This document shows, piece by piece, positions 8,436-17,508 of a DNA stretch of 64,000 nt. The translations under genes and the position numbers were made by a program. The DNA comes from Candidatus Puniceispirillum sp. (GTDB lineage: Bacteria > Pseudomonadota > Alphaproteobacteria > Caedimonadales > UBA1908), in assembly GCA_013822015.1 (NCBI GenBank), contig PNJU01000005.1, forward strand, positions 1-64,000, written 5' to 3'. Under the pieces are notes generated by a model that did no database searches, was not told the DNA's origin, and saw nothing but the letters and a program-made list of their open reading frames with translations. The first letter of the stretch is position 1. Each line of letters opens with the position of its first letter.

Positions 8436-10985
8436 CTAAGATGACTTTCCTTCTGGCCTTGGTTGCAAGACAAGGGGATGTATGTGTGCGCTTTCCTTGT
8501 GTCTTGCAAGATTTTCATAGTGGCCCAGTAAACTTAAGAAAACCACGTTCACAGCGTCATTTTCATCTTTGAGTAGCTCATACACAACCCTGTCGCCGTC
8601 GCTTAAGTGACGGGAGAAATAGATGCCATTTTTGGACACAAGACGCTCAGGGCGACCAAGGCCCCCAAGGATCTGGTAGGGGTTCTTTGCAATCTCCCTT
8701 GCCAGGGTATGGAACTTGCGGTGCATGGTTGGCGAGAGGGAGTTGTAATCGGCGTCTGCCTTTTTCTTCATGAAGAGCGTTGCCTTGGGAGGCGTTGGCT
8801 CTTGTTTGTCAAGGGATGGTGGAGATATGGGTGGGGCCTGAGGGAGCCCTTTTCCGCGCCCATTGGGTCTTGTTTTTTTCTTCTGCGTGGGCTTTGGCGA
8901 GTGGCTCTCTTGAACAGGCTCCGGCGTAAAGTGCTTGAGCTCATCATCATTGGCGCTCATGCGCGCAAGATAGGCGTCAAGTTCCCTTTGCCGTTGCCTT
9001 CTGTGACGCTCATGGGCGTTTTGCAGCTCTTTCTCCAAAGATAAAAGCGTCGCCCGCCACGCGTCCACGCGTGTACCAATCTCGCCGATGGTGAGAGGCG
9101 GGGTGTCTTCAGAAGGGATGGTGTCTTTGGAAGGTGGGCGTTTTCTTTTTGAGGCCAGTGAGGACAGCAAAGAAAGCTTTTCTTGAAGTGCGCGTGTGTT
9201 GTCTTTGTGGACGGTGAGGCTATTCAAGAATTTACTAGGAAGCTCAAGGTGCTGCGCGAGCAGGGACATCTCTTGAAGGCGGGCATCCATCTCTTGAAGA
9301 CGGTTTGTGTAGTGCTGAATCAAATGTGCTTTGGCGCCATCGGTAATGGAGAGGCTTTCAATGGGGCTGTTGGGTTCGGGCAAAGGTGCTCCCCCCCGTT
9401 TGCCCAAGCGCTTGGTTGATTTATCCATGATCGCCTTGTGAAGTCTTTTCTGAGAATCCGCATGTGCGTTTGCATGAAAGCGCCCTGCTTGAGACAAGGC
9501 AACGGCGGCGCATTTGATGTCATCTTTTAAGTCTTCCTTTAAGCGGCGGATCTGCTCCTCGGGCAATCCGTGGTGGCCTTTCAGGAAGAGCTTGTTATTG
9601 TCCCACTCAAAAAAATCGTCATAAATAGCGGCGGCTTCTTCGTGGCGCCCCATCTCTGTGAGGGATCTGGCTAGGCTGAGGGAGAGAAAAAAGTGTTGGA
9701 CGCTGTAGTGCGATTTAAGCGTGTTGTCAGTGCATGATGTGTCGGCGTTATTAATATAATTGAGGGCTGTGCGCGTGAGGATCTCGTTTTCTTTGTAATG
9801 GTTGAAGCGCACATAGGCGCGACTTACACTCGCGGTGACATTTAAGTCGACGCGCGTTGGTAGAAAATCCTCCAAACTGAGATTGCTTTCTTTTCGGTAG
9901 CGCTGCCACCAGCGGTCAACGGTTTGGATGTCGTTTGCATGTAGTGTGATGTGGCAAAGGGCGCTTAGAAGCTCTCTATAGGACCACTTGAAACGCTTGT
10001 CGTGAAGACGTTCGTACGCTTCCCAGACCTGTACACATTCCTGGGACTTGTTCAAAGAGTGATAAGCCGTGGCCAAGAGGGGGAACGCCCACGCCGCATG
10101 GGGCTTTTCTGTTCGCTCGCATGTCAGATAGGGGGTGAATGCCTCAATGATCTCGTTCGCTTCCCTGTGTGAGATGCCCTCTGGACGCGTTTCAATGCTT
10201 GCCAGGCGCAAAAATCCTTCCAAATAAAGTTGTTCTTCAGGGGAAAATGCGGGTGTCTTTTTAAGCACAGTATGTAAAAGGCGGCGGTCCCATCCGTCCC
10301 CAACGGCGAGGTCAGTGCTGTAAGGCGAGGCGTAGGCGTCCAAGATCAGCTGAGAGATGTCAAAAGCTTCTTCCCGTGAAAAGTGTCCCTTTTCCTTGGA
10401 AATGCGCTCCATGTAATGGGTGCATAGGGTGACAAAACCGCTTATGAGGACGTATTTTGCAATGATGATGCCATCACTAATTTGGTGTGCCGCCGGTTGT
10501 GTGGTGAGTACCAGCGTAACGAGTTTAAGATAATGGCGTGCGGCCCGAGGGATAGCGTCCGTATCCTTGAAAAATGGCTCCAGCGCCTTCATGCCAAGGG
10601 GTTTATCAGGCGGGGCAAAGCCATCTGTCAAACGAATAAGGTGCTCAAAATAGACACTGGCACCCCTGGCGCGAGGCTGGATAATGGTCTTCCCTAATAG
10701 AGTAATCCAGTCACACAGATGCCCCGTTGATGCAAAAAGGTTTTGTCCCATGGATAGTGTTTCAAAGGAAAGGGGTGCGGGGTCATTTTGCGCAAGGTAT
10801 TGGCGCCACTGCCCCATGGTTGAGTCCTCGTTCAGACGCTGTGGCGGGGGAGTTTCTCCCTGTCTTTGGGAGGGCAAGTTTTTGCCAGGCGTGTCTTTCT
10901 CATCTGGAAAAAGATCGCTTGCTTGAAGGTAAGGGCACCCGTGTGCGCCAAGACATAGGATTGTTGTGATGTAGAGAATGCGCAT
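8436..10985 (-). CDS. Exported helical-repeat protein with C-terminal YoeB-like domain, copy D (Arg59 position changed to His)
   Basis: 849 residues from ATG 10985 (MRILYITTILCLG, signal peptide to about residue 22). The body is helical with TPR-like units (LATAYHSLNKSQECVQVWEAY, LARSLTEMGRHEEAAAIYDD), then a coiled coil and a Pro/Ser/Lys-rich linker. The YoeB-like domain begins about residue 758 and contains GRPERL, FSRHLSDGDRVVY and GHYE (His 822, Tyr 823). Compared with copies A and C, the Arg matching YoeB Arg59 is His; the Glu46, Arg65, His83 and Tyr84 equivalents are kept. The conserved tail reads SAHIHPLVLQ. Upstream on the minus strand is TTGATA...TATACAG at a similar distance from the start as in copies B and C, suggesting a shared regulatory region. 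Confidence 0.86.
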   Translation of the reverse strand: MRILYITTILCLGAHGCPYLQASDLFPDEKDTPGKNLPSQRQGETPPPQRLNEDSTMGQWRQYLAQNDPAPLSFETLSMGQNLFASTGHLCDWITLLGKTIIQPRARGASVYFEHLIRLTDGFAPPDKPLGMKALEPFFKDTDAIPRAARHYLKLVTLVLTTQPAAHQISDGIIIAKYVLISGFVTLCTHYMERISKEKGHFSREEAFDISQLILDAYASPYSTDLAVGDGWDRRLLHTVLKKTPAFSPEEQLYLEGFLRLASIETRPEGISHREANEIIEAFTPYLTCERTEKPHAAWAFPLLATAYHSLNKSQECVQVWEAYERLHDKRFKWSYRELLSALCHITLHANDIQTVDRWWQRYRKESNLSLEDFLPTRVDLNVTASVSRAYVRFNHYKENEILTRTALNYINNADTSCTDNTLKSHYSVQHFFLSLSLARSLTEMGRHEEAAAIYDDFFEWDNNKLFLKGHHGLPEEQIRRLKEDLKDDIKCAAVALSQAGRFHANAHADSQKRLHKAIMDKSTKRLGKRGGAPLPEPNSPIESLSITDGAKAHLIQHYTNRLQEMDARLQEMSLLAQHLELPSKFLNSLTVHKDNTRALQEKLSLLSSLASKRKRPPSKDTIPSEDTPPLTIGEIGTRVDAWRATLLSLEKELQNAHERHRRQRQRELDAYLARMSANDDELKHFTPEPVQESHSPKPTQKKKTRPNGRGKGLPQAPPISPPSLDKQEPTPPKATLFMKKKADADYNSLSPTMHRKFHTLAREIAKNPYQILGGLGRPERLVSKNGIYFSRHLSDGDRVVYELLKDENDAVNVVFLSLLGHYENLARHKESAHIHPLVLQPRPEGKSS

Positions 10986-11124
10986 GGAAAGAGGACGCTC
11001 TTACGTGGGTTGACGCTTTTTCTGTATAACCTGTTTTATATCAAATGACTATTGTCTGTTTTTATCCTTTCTCATAAAGGGATATGGGTGTGTAAGACTG
11101 CTTTTGAACTGCCATTTCGTGCCC

Positions 11125-11154
11125 TTGACGGCGTTGGAGGGTACGCGCTAATCT
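11125..11154 (+). promoter_or_regulatory. Promoter upstream of 11251 gene, similar to the tRNA-Thr promoter
   Basis: TTGACG (11125-11130), 18-base spacer, TAATCT (11149-11154). The surrounding CTTGACGGCG-T-TGG matches the tRNA-Thr promoter at 8292 almost base for base, suggesting that promoter was copied here. Confidence 0.4.
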
Positions 11155-11250
11155 GCGGCTGTGATAAGGTATCCCTCTCAAATTGGAAATGAAGATCACT
11201 ATCTGTGGCAGTATTTTTGAGAAGCGTTTAACGAGAGAAGAAGCGGTACC

Positions 11251-11931
11251 GTGTTCCCTCGTTTGACAGTTCTCTTGCTTTTTGTTTTGTGTGCGCCGGT
11301 ATGGTCCAAGGGAGACTTTGCCTCATTTGTGCCACCTGGCTGGGCGCTTCTTGCTCAGTCCCAAGGCGATCTTGCTGGTGAAGGAAGGCAAGACGTGGCC
11401 CTGGTGATCGCCCAGAACGATCCGGAACGCATCAAAGAAAATAAAGAGGGGCTTGGATCAGAAACCATCAACACGAACCCGCGCGCGCTCCTGATCTTAT
11501 TTCAAGAAGCGGGCGGCGCTTTCAGGCTTGTTCTCACACACAAAACCATTATCCCGCCTGAAGGAGACGAGCAGTCGCCCTGTTTAGCGGACCCCTTTCA
11601 AAGTGTGGCCATAGCCAAAGGCAGGCTTGTTCTTTCGTTCCAGTCCTGGTCCTCTTGTGGGACGTGGTCTGCCAGCCAGTTCGAGACCATCTTTCGCTAT
11701 GAAAAAGAGACGCAAGGGTTTCGTCTCATCGGTGCGCAGGTAAGGGACTTTCACCGCGGAACCGGTGAAGGGACGCACACCACCACAAATTATCTCACGA
11801 GAAAAAAGAAGATCACCAAGGTCCATATGGGCGACGATAGCAATGAAAAATCCCGCGTTGCGTGGACAAAACCCTCTTGTCACGAACCCGTTTATCTTCA
11901 TCAGATGGAAGGGTTTTTTCCCCCCGAGTGA
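11251..11931 (+). CDS. Exported protein of unknown function (periplasmic, VPPGW/GDL type)
   Basis: 226 residues from a GTG start; the first 20 residues form a clear signal peptide (LTVLLLFVLCAPVWS). The mature part opens with FVPPGWALLAQSQGDLAGEG and DVALVIA. This resembles a family of small periplasmic proteins built on the pattern FIPxGY...GDLNxDGxxDLVLV, whose function I do not know. Two Cys pairs (CLADP, SSCGTW) could form a disulphide. It is predicted to be periplasmic or secreted. It is transcribed divergently from YoeB-like copy D, with a promoter-like sequence 97 bp upstream. Confidence 0.7.
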   Translation: MFPRLTVLLLFVLCAPVWSKGDFASFVPPGWALLAQSQGDLAGEGRQDVALVIAQNDPERIKENKEGLGSETINTNPRALLILFQEAGGAFRLVLTHKTIIPPEGDEQSPCLADPFQSVAIAKGRLVLSFQSWSSCGTWSASQFETIFRYEKETQGFRLIGAQVRDFHRGTGEGTHTTTNYLTRKKKITKVHMGDDSNEKSRVAWTKPSCHEPVYLHQMEGFFPPE

Positions 11932-11979
11932 CTGCGTCCATAGGCCAAAGCTGCGCGTGTTCGCTCCTTGTCAAAAACA

Positions 11980-12010
11980 TTGACAAAGATGACGTGAGTC
12001 TCACTAGATA
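11980..12010 (+). promoter_or_regulatory. Shared promoter motif of the NLS-like exported paralogs (first copy)
   Basis: TTGACA (11980-11985), 19 bases, TAGATATAT-TTCG. The next paralog at 13038 carries the same arrangement with the same 19-base spacing. Confidence 0.45.
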
Positions 12011-12044
12011 TATTTCGTATTTTTTGCAAAATGGAAAACAAAAT

Positions 12045-12914
12045 ATGATCATAAAATCTCCAACGGTCTTTGTGGTGTCGTTATGCGCAGGAGTTGTTTC
12101 TTCCTACGCGCTGGCAAGTGATATGCGTGATGAGAACCAGACCAGCTCTCTCAAGAGGAAGGCGCCGTCGCAGCTTGTCAAGATTGGAGACACGAAACGT
12201 CAGTGCATTTCTGCTTTTGCCCTAGATGAAACCAGCCCCGATCCTTCACAGCGCGCTCCCCTTGAAGAAGAAGGACGCGAGTCTATGAAGCCTGATCACA
12301 GTGCCTCGGTGGACGAAAATCCTCCCCATGCTTTGAAGAACGAACAAGCCATTGACGCAGCTTTGTCAGAACAAGAAAACACAAGCAGTTTTGTCCTTGG
12401 ATCAGCGGCTTGGATGAGTCTGCGAACTGCCTATGAGTCTGCGCCGCACGACAAGCATGAACATTTCCATAGGGCGGCACAGCTCTATGACAGCGCCCTT
12501 GCATGCCCAGAAAATCCAGATGCTCGAATAATTGTCTGTGCCCTTCTTGCACACTATGACTTAGCGGAGTTTGAGCCAGAGGAGCAGAGCGTACGCCACC
12601 TGAAAGAGACAATAAGGCTCTTTGATCAGGCCTTGGGGCGCATTAGATTGCCCAGCCATGCTTATCTCTACGCAGCAAAAGCCCATATAAAGATAGGTGA
12701 AGGATCTTGTGTCCAAGAGAGGTTTCATTCCGTAAAAACCGCACGCACAATCTGCGAAGATGGCCTTAATCTCTATCCTGATTCACGCAATTTGTTAAAG
12801 CAAACATCTGTTATACATAAGGTGCTCTGTGAGCTGTACGAGGAGGCCCACCAGAAAGCCGTTGCAAAGAAAGAGCAAACTATCTCAGTGGAGTCGCAGG
12901 ATCCGCTCTTATAA
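12045..12914 (+). CDS. Exported TPR-like protein with NLS-like basic segment, paralog 1
   Basis: 289 residues. The frame is open upstream, but the ATG at 12045 starts a typical signal peptide ending YALA-SD. The same leader (AAATGGAA 8-14 bases upstream of the ATG) precedes the paralogs at 13101 and 17509 and probably supplies the ribosome site, so it decides the start. Right after the signal peptide comes SLKRKAPSQLVKIGDTKRQC, two basic clusters spaced like a bipartite nuclear localisation signal and almost identical in the next gene. The remainder is helical with TPR-like repeats (AAQLYDSALACPENPDARI, ETIRLFDQAL, ICEDGLNLYP). Function unknown. A host-nucleus-directed effector is one possibility, but the motif alone is weak evidence. 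Confidence 0.75.
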   Translation: MIIKSPTVFVVSLCAGVVSSYALASDMRDENQTSSLKRKAPSQLVKIGDTKRQCISAFALDETSPDPSQRAPLEEEGRESMKPDHSASVDENPPHALKNEQAIDAALSEQENTSSFVLGSAAWMSLRTAYESAPHDKHEHFHRAAQLYDSALACPENPDARIIVCALLAHYDLAEFEPEEQSVRHLKETIRLFDQALGRIRLPSHAYLYAAKAHIKIGEGSCVQERFHSVKTARTICEDGLNLYPDSRNLLKQTSVIHKVLCELYEEAHQKAVAKKEQTISVESQDPLL

Positions 12915-12920
12915 GGGAGC

Positions 12921-12962
12921 GCGAATCCGCCAGGTTTTTTGTTCTGCGCCTGGCGGCTTCGC
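12921..12962 (+). terminator. Hairpin after 12045 gene
   Basis: CCGCCAGG (12927-12934) pairs with CCTGGCGG (12949-12956), extended outward by GCGAA/TTCGC. It starts just after the stop codon but has no T-tract, so it is a termination or RNA-stabilising hairpin. Confidence 0.5.
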
Positions 12963-13037
12963 CCCTTGAGCTTTAAGGCAAAGGATCTCTTGCGTTTTTG
13001 CCTTCAGGGTCTAGTCCGTAGTCCTGTGTCACAAACA

Positions 13038-13068
13038 TTGACAATATGGACAAAGTACCGCCTAGATA
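13038..13068 (+). promoter_or_regulatory. Shared promoter motif of the NLS-like exported paralogs (second copy)
   Basis: TTGACA (13038-13043), 19 bases, TAGATA (13063-13068) followed by TGTTTCGTGTT. It matches the element at 11980 in order and spacing. Confidence 0.45.
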
Positions 13069-13100
13069 TGTTTCGTGTTGTTTTAAATGGAATGTGAAAT

Positions 13101-13979
13101 ATGAGTTTCAAATATTCAAATGTCCTTGTGTTGTCTTTATGTGCGGGACTTTTCTCGACCTGTGCCCTGGCAAGCGATACGGACGAAGAAACTGAAGGGG
13201 ACCGCGTAACCTCTCTCAAGAGGAAGGCGCCTAACGATCTCGTGAAGATTGGAGACACGAAGCGCCAGTGTGTTGAAGGCACGGTGCGCCGCCTTGCCCG
13301 CGCCCGAGACAAGATCAGTCAAGAGCCAGTGCAACTCTCTCCCCAGGAAAAAGAGGGGCTCATGCATATGGAGCTCTATCATAAGGCGGCCTCACAGGAG
13401 CAAAAACGCGCCCACGCGGCGCTTGCCGTAGAGATCTTTGACGGGATTATCGAGGGCCAAGAAAATCCAGGCACAAAGGTGCTTGGGTGGGCAGCGTCGA
13501 GTCATTTTCGTCTTGCCTCGCACTGTGCCCCAGAAGAACAGTACGCGCAGAACTTAAAAGCTGCACAGCTCTATGACCGGTCCCTCGCCACGCGAGAAGA
13601 TCCAGATCACCGTTTCATTGCCTCGGCAGCACACGCCCATTTTAAATCAGGGACGCTGGGGCCAGGGCCACAGAAACTGCCTCACTTTAGAGAGGCAGTA
13701 AGGCTTTTTAGTCAGGCCATGGAATCCGGTGCAGCCCCGGCTAATCTTTATCTCTATACGGCAGTTGCGCACCTTGAAATAGGCAAAAGGTCCTCTGTCA
13801 AAGAGAAGGTCATCTCCTTGCAAGCCGCACAAAGAGTCTGCGAGGATGGTCTGAAGGTTTGCCCCGAGAAGCCAAATTTATTAAGGCAAAATTTGTTAAG
13901 GCAGCTGTCATACATACACATGGGACTCGGTGAATACTACACAAAAGAGTGCAATAAAAACCTTATCAAGAAGGGCTAA
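13101..13979 (+). CDS. Exported TPR-like protein with NLS-like basic segment, paralog 2
   Basis: 292 residues with a signal peptide ending CALA-SD and then SLKRKAPNDLVKIGDTKRQC, nearly the same basic segment as in the 12045 gene; this conservation stands out because the flanking sequence diverges. The body is helical, with TPR-like units each beginning near a Leu-Tyr (KAAQLYDRSLATREDPDH, EAVRLFSQAMESG, RVCEDGLKVCPE). The end is Lys-rich (NKNLIKKG). The small duplication NLLRQNLLRQ near the end comes from a 15-base direct repeat around 13880-13905. Same leader and promoter layout as its neighbour, so the pair arose by tandem duplication. Function unknown. Confidence 0.75.
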   Translation: MSFKYSNVLVLSLCAGLFSTCALASDTDEETEGDRVTSLKRKAPNDLVKIGDTKRQCVEGTVRRLARARDKISQEPVQLSPQEKEGLMHMELYHKAASQEQKRAHAALAVEIFDGIIEGQENPGTKVLGWAASSHFRLASHCAPEEQYAQNLKAAQLYDRSLATREDPDHRFIASAAHAHFKSGTLGPGPQKLPHFREAVRLFSQAMESGAAPANLYLYTAVAHLEIGKRSSVKEKVISLQAAQRVCEDGLKVCPEKPNLLRQNLLRQLSYIHMGLGEYYTKECNKNLIKKG

Positions 13980-13997
13980 TCTTGCAAATCAAACCCC

Positions 13998-14032
13998 AAA
14001 CCCCTGGCGGGATTTCCCCTCCAGGGGTTTTT
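13998..14032 (+). terminator. Rho-independent terminator after 13101 gene
   Basis: AAACCCCTGG (13998-14007) pairs with CCAGGGGTTT (14021-14030) and the hairpin runs into TTTTT. Confidence 0.8.
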
Positions 14033-14125
14033 GCTACAGGCTTGAAGCCTGCTTAAAAAGGATGAATAATTCATTCAAAAAAACAGAACCCTCCCATGTG
14101 TTGCCGGCTCAGCGTAGGTGTCCTT

Positions 14126-14839
14126 TTAACGTCCAAAGTAGGGCTTCAGATCTTGAAAAGCTTGATGAACCTTTTCAAGCTCAGCCCCTGTTTTCCACGA
14201 TGAGAGGAGGTTATACTGTATCTCCACGATGCCCCAGCTTATTCTTGGGTTATTCACCAAATCCAAGACGGTGAGATGGTCCTTCAGGCTTTTATCTTTT
14301 TGAATGTCTTCTTGCGTGATTGTTGCTTTAGGGTGAATGGCCAAGGCGCGGGGCTCTTTTTTCTCGTGCGAGGGATCTGGGGCGACGCTCACCGCTTCCT
14401 TTTCCTCATGGGGATTATGATAGAGAGAGAAGCGATAATCTAGCGTGTTATCGAGATGATCTTTGCTTTGCCAAAACTTTACCTTTGCAACAGTGCTGCC
14501 GATGGCGCTTTTAAAACCGTACTCACACACAATAATGCCCTCATTTTCATAAGGTTTTCTTAGATGCGCAAGAGCCGTATAGCTTGTAGGGCTCCAGGTT
14601 GAGGGCAAAATGTCTTGGATGTTCTTGAGGCTTGCGGCCTTAAGTAGGCGACCATTATGGGGCATCGATTGCCCAGATCCAAGCTCTCTGATTTGCGTCA
14701 TTGTGATGTCCTTGGGGCAGTTGTCACTTTGCGGCGTGTCGACAGTTGCGCTCGCCTGCAGATGGTCGCTTATAAGAAAGGACATCCACAATGCGGTAAG
14801 GATGCACATTGCACTTGTGCGACGATTATTCTGGTTCAT
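14126..14839 (-). CDS. Exported protein of unknown function
   Basis: 237 residues from ATG 14839. N-terminal basic stretch (NQNNRR), hydrophobic core about residues 10-28 and a probable cleavage after LQASA. The mature part has no motif I recognise; a charged segment (HNPHEEKEAVSV, PDPSHEKKEPRA) sits near the middle. It is encoded opposite to the flanking exported-protein genes and converges on the 13101 gene. The accessory location and signal peptide make it an effector candidate, nothing more. Confidence 0.65.
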   Translation of the reverse strand: MNQNNRRTSAMCILTALWMSFLISDHLQASATVDTPQSDNCPKDITMTQIRELGSGQSMPHNGRLLKAASLKNIQDILPSTWSPTSYTALAHLRKPYENEGIIVCEYGFKSAIGSTVAKVKFWQSKDHLDNTLDYRFSLYHNPHEEKEAVSVAPDPSHEKKEPRALAIHPKATITQEDIQKDKSLKDHLTVLDLVNNPRISWGIVEIQYNLLSSWKTGAELEKVHQAFQDLKPYFGR

Positions 14840-15084
14840 AGGCGTCCTCTTTGATAATTATCGATAGATAAAAATATGTAATAAATTATCATGGCCAACT
14901 TAATTTTTACATTATAGTGTGAGAGTTAAAGAACGATTAAGCGGAGTCCAAGGCTTAAAAAAGTTCAATTTTCAAAGAGCTCTTTTGTTCATATGGGTGT
15001 GCGCATATACCTCATTTTCATGTATTGCCTAGGCATTGGAGATGAATTTTGACGAATTTTTTCTCAAAGACTAAAAGAGAATAT

Positions 15085-15180
15085 TGTCTTGCAGTCCCTG
15101 TGCTGACTTGCAAGATGGAGGCCTTGGGACGCGAAAAGGGCGGTGACACCCCTTTCCTGAAACGCGCAGATCTCCACGGC
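15085..15180 (-). pseudogene. Decayed 3' fragment of prmC (first copy)
   Basis: About 95 bp that match the C-terminal coding part of prmC at 18650-18735 and, more closely, the second fragment at 16884-17060. The shared pieces include CTTGTGCTGACTT, AAGGCCTTGG-A-CGCGAAAAG and GGGCGGTGAC. No open frame remains. It lies directly upstream of the exported 500-residue gene, in the same orientation as the genuine prmC. Confidence 0.7.
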
Positions 15181-15295
15181 GCTCTAGCGGTCAGGCACTA
15201 ATTTTTCCGGGGTCTATTGTTTCAAGTCATACCATTCTATTTGTTGTAGTTATTTTTGTTAAAAGTCCTCTTATTATTTGATCCTTTTAATAAAG

Positions 15296-15324
15296 TTGAC
15301 TGAAGAGAAAATTTGCTATATGTA
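15296..15324 (+). promoter_or_regulatory. Promoter of 15355 gene
   Basis: TTGACT (15296-15301), 17 bases, TATGTA (15319-15324), or TATATG with a 15-base spacer. A good ribosome site (AAGGAT at 15342-15347) follows 8 bases before the ATG. The 515 bp between 14840 and 15354 otherwise hold only the prmC fragment. Confidence 0.45.
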
Positions 15325-15354
15325 AGGAGCATGTAAAAAATAAGGATCTTTTAA

Positions 15355-16857
15355 ATGAATAAAACTGTAATTGCCTCTGCGCTATGTTTGCTTTCCTTGG
15401 GCTTTAATCTTTGCGCAAGCACGGAACCAGCTGCTGAGGAAAAGAGCCGTGAGGATTTTTCCAGAACCACCGTCGTGCGGTTCCCACAAGATTGGCACCT
15501 CATGGACTTTGACAAAGATCCTTTTATGAAAGCGGTGTTGGAAGGGGCGCTAGATCACGAGAGAGGAGTAATTCGGTATCACCCTGGGATGTCCGTAGGC
15601 TTCACGCCCGAGGAGGCACGCACGGCCTTCAGAGGTCCACTTCAACGTCTTCTTGAGGCGAGTGAAGTCCCTGCACAAGACTGGAACGGACTTGAAGAGG
15701 CAATTTTCTCTTCAAAGTATTTCGAGCCTATCTCATCCCAAACGCCCACATCTTCGCAAGACATGGGGAAGGAAGACATGTTTGAACTTCTTTCTGATGA
15801 TCCATATTTACGTTCAGCTATAGCCAATACGATCCAGAACCATGAAAAGGGCAGACCTGAGCTTGATATTATTCAGACACAGAAAGACTGTATAAACCCT
15901 GCTGTGTTTTTGTTACCTGCAGACATTGTGTGCGAGTGGTTTTTTACAAAGGCGCGCACCTATCATAAGATGAAGCCTGCGCGCTTCCAGGATCTTGCGC
16001 AATACGCGCCGGAACAACTTTTTCCACAAATCTTTTCAAAGCATTGCAACTTCCCTGCGGATCCGGAAGCCCAAAATGCGTATTATCTGACCAACGCCAT
16101 TGGATTTATGGATCAGGAAATTGTTGCGCAGCACCTGAGGGCCGCGCGCATTATTGCATCTCAGGTAAATCCCCAAGACCGTATCGTCATTTTTGGCAAC
16201 ACGCCTTACTTCCTCGGGCGTGCCCTTGACGCTTTGTATGAAAGGGGTAAATGCGCCATCAAACCCATTTACTTGCCTTTTTCCGGGGCACCCAACACGT
16301 TCTCAAGCAGAAACATGGGTCAGGCCCTCGGGGACGTTGTCACGCCCGAGCGGTATGCGCATTTTCAGGGTTTCTTGCAGAAGAAAGGGCTCATGGACCA
16401 GGCTATGCTGACGGGGACGACGCACATTGTGGACGTGATTGGCTCTGGTGCGGGACCTGCTTATACAATGGGGACCATTTTGAATCACTTTGCGTCACAA
16501 GTGCCTCAGTTTAATATATTTTCCATGAATGAGTTTAGTTCTGAGGAGCCGCGCCACACCCTCATTACATCATATATGGCAAAAAATGGCGAATGCACTA
16601 CTTTGAGTTTTCCCAATCAGGAGAGTGCATACTTTCGTGTTCCGGCGCAGGTTGTTCATGTAAAAGATCACACTTTGCTAGATTTCATGCCTGACAAAGC
16701 TCCCTCCCTTCGTGTCGTGCCAAAAAATAAACCTGCATTCTGGAATGATGCGTATAAGGATATGTTCGATGCGCCGTTGGGTATAGCTGCACAACACTTG
16801 ATCGAGCACTTTGAAGTCAATCTGAAGCACTTGATATCTCAAGAAGGAAACGCCTAA
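15355..16857 (+). CDS. Exported 500-residue protein with Rossmann/PRTase-like segments
   Basis: Signal peptide residues 1-20 (ASALCLLSLGFNLCAS). I do not recognise a family with certainty. The C-terminal half contains RIVIFGNTPYFLGRALDAL (about 280-300) and TTHIVDVIGSGAGPAYTMG (about 350-370), an arrangement reminiscent of type I phosphoribosyltransferases, where a hydrophobic strand, Val-Asp and a Gly-rich loop bind PRPP. The usual DD pair before the loop is absent, so this is a weak resemblance. The gene stands alone between two prmC 3' fragments in direct orientation (15085 and 16884), which suggests it was inserted or duplicated together with flanking DNA. It is predicted to act outside the cytoplasm. 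Confidence 0.7.
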   Translation: MNKTVIASALCLLSLGFNLCASTEPAAEEKSREDFSRTTVVRFPQDWHLMDFDKDPFMKAVLEGALDHERGVIRYHPGMSVGFTPEEARTAFRGPLQRLLEASEVPAQDWNGLEEAIFSSKYFEPISSQTPTSSQDMGKEDMFELLSDDPYLRSAIANTIQNHEKGRPELDIIQTQKDCINPAVFLLPADIVCEWFFTKARTYHKMKPARFQDLAQYAPEQLFPQIFSKHCNFPADPEAQNAYYLTNAIGFMDQEIVAQHLRAARIIASQVNPQDRIVIFGNTPYFLGRALDALYERGKCAIKPIYLPFSGAPNTFSSRNMGQALGDVVTPERYAHFQGFLQKKGLMDQAMLTGTTHIVDVIGSGAGPAYTMGTILNHFASQVPQFNIFSMNEFSSEEPRHTLITSYMAKNGECTTLSFPNQESAYFRVPAQVVHVKDHTLLDFMPDKAPSLRVVPKNKPAFWNDAYKDMFDAPLGIAAQHLIEHFEVNLKHLISQEGNA

Positions 16858-16883
16858 CTCCTCGTGTGCTTTCTCAAAAATGA

Positions 16884-17060
16884 GGCAGCGAATAATGCCT
16901 TGGAGGTCCTTGTGCTGACTTACAAGGTGAAGGCCTTGGAACGCGAAAAGGGCGGTGACGTCCTTTTCCTGTCCCTGCCCGATTTCCATGGAGCAAAAGC
17001 CTAGGGGTGAAAGAAGCCGCGCGCAGCCCTGGGGGAGTCGCGCGGACACCTCAAGGTCTG
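16884..17060 (-). pseudogene. Decayed 3' fragment of prmC (second copy)
   Basis: Translation on the minus strand gives [31 protein letters not shown] and [17 protein letters not shown]. These line up with the end of the genuine PrmC ([43 protein letters not shown]). The match starts at the equivalent of PrmC residue about 217 and runs to its C terminus; everything upstream is missing. This is the clearer of two extra copies and points to segmental duplication of the prmC downstream region. Confidence 0.85.
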
Positions 17061-17160
17061 TGGTAACTGGTGAGCTGTGTGCAGGCCATAATCTTGTGGG
17101 TCTTTGAGCAGCACCTTAAAGTCGAGTGGGGGGGTTAGCGTGGGTTGGAGGTGACTACAT

Positions 17161-17265
17161 TATAGCTGAACTCTTATCATTTGGAATGTGTCATGGGGCG
17201 CTCGTGAATAGAGAATACGTCGCTTTCCTCGCTTCCTGTTATCGAATTAAACTGTTCTAGCTATA
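17161..17265. repeat. 105-bp inverted-repeat element (MITE-like), copy 2
   Basis: Begins TATAGCTGAACTCTTATCAT and ends AACTGTTCTAGCTATA; the right half is nearly identical to the copies at 2585 and 49956 while the left half is diverged. A further half-end (AAATATAGCTA) occurs at about 17418. The rest of 17266-17446 holds nothing I recognise. Confidence 0.65.
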
Positions 17266-17508
17266 AGAGCGCCCGAAAGACTTGCGTCCCAGTGCTTGCC
17301 TATAAACTGGGATCGCGTGCCCACGCCTATGGGCGGACCACATGCGTCATCCTCCGTCCATACTCGATGTGCTTCTGGCACCCTATATCTTGGTACCTGG
17401 TATTGTTGTCCAAATTAAATATAGCTAAAATGACACATCATTATAATTGACAAAAAACAAAAAAGAGTATTTTTTCGGTGTTTTATATCTAAAATGGAAA
17501 ATGCGCCT

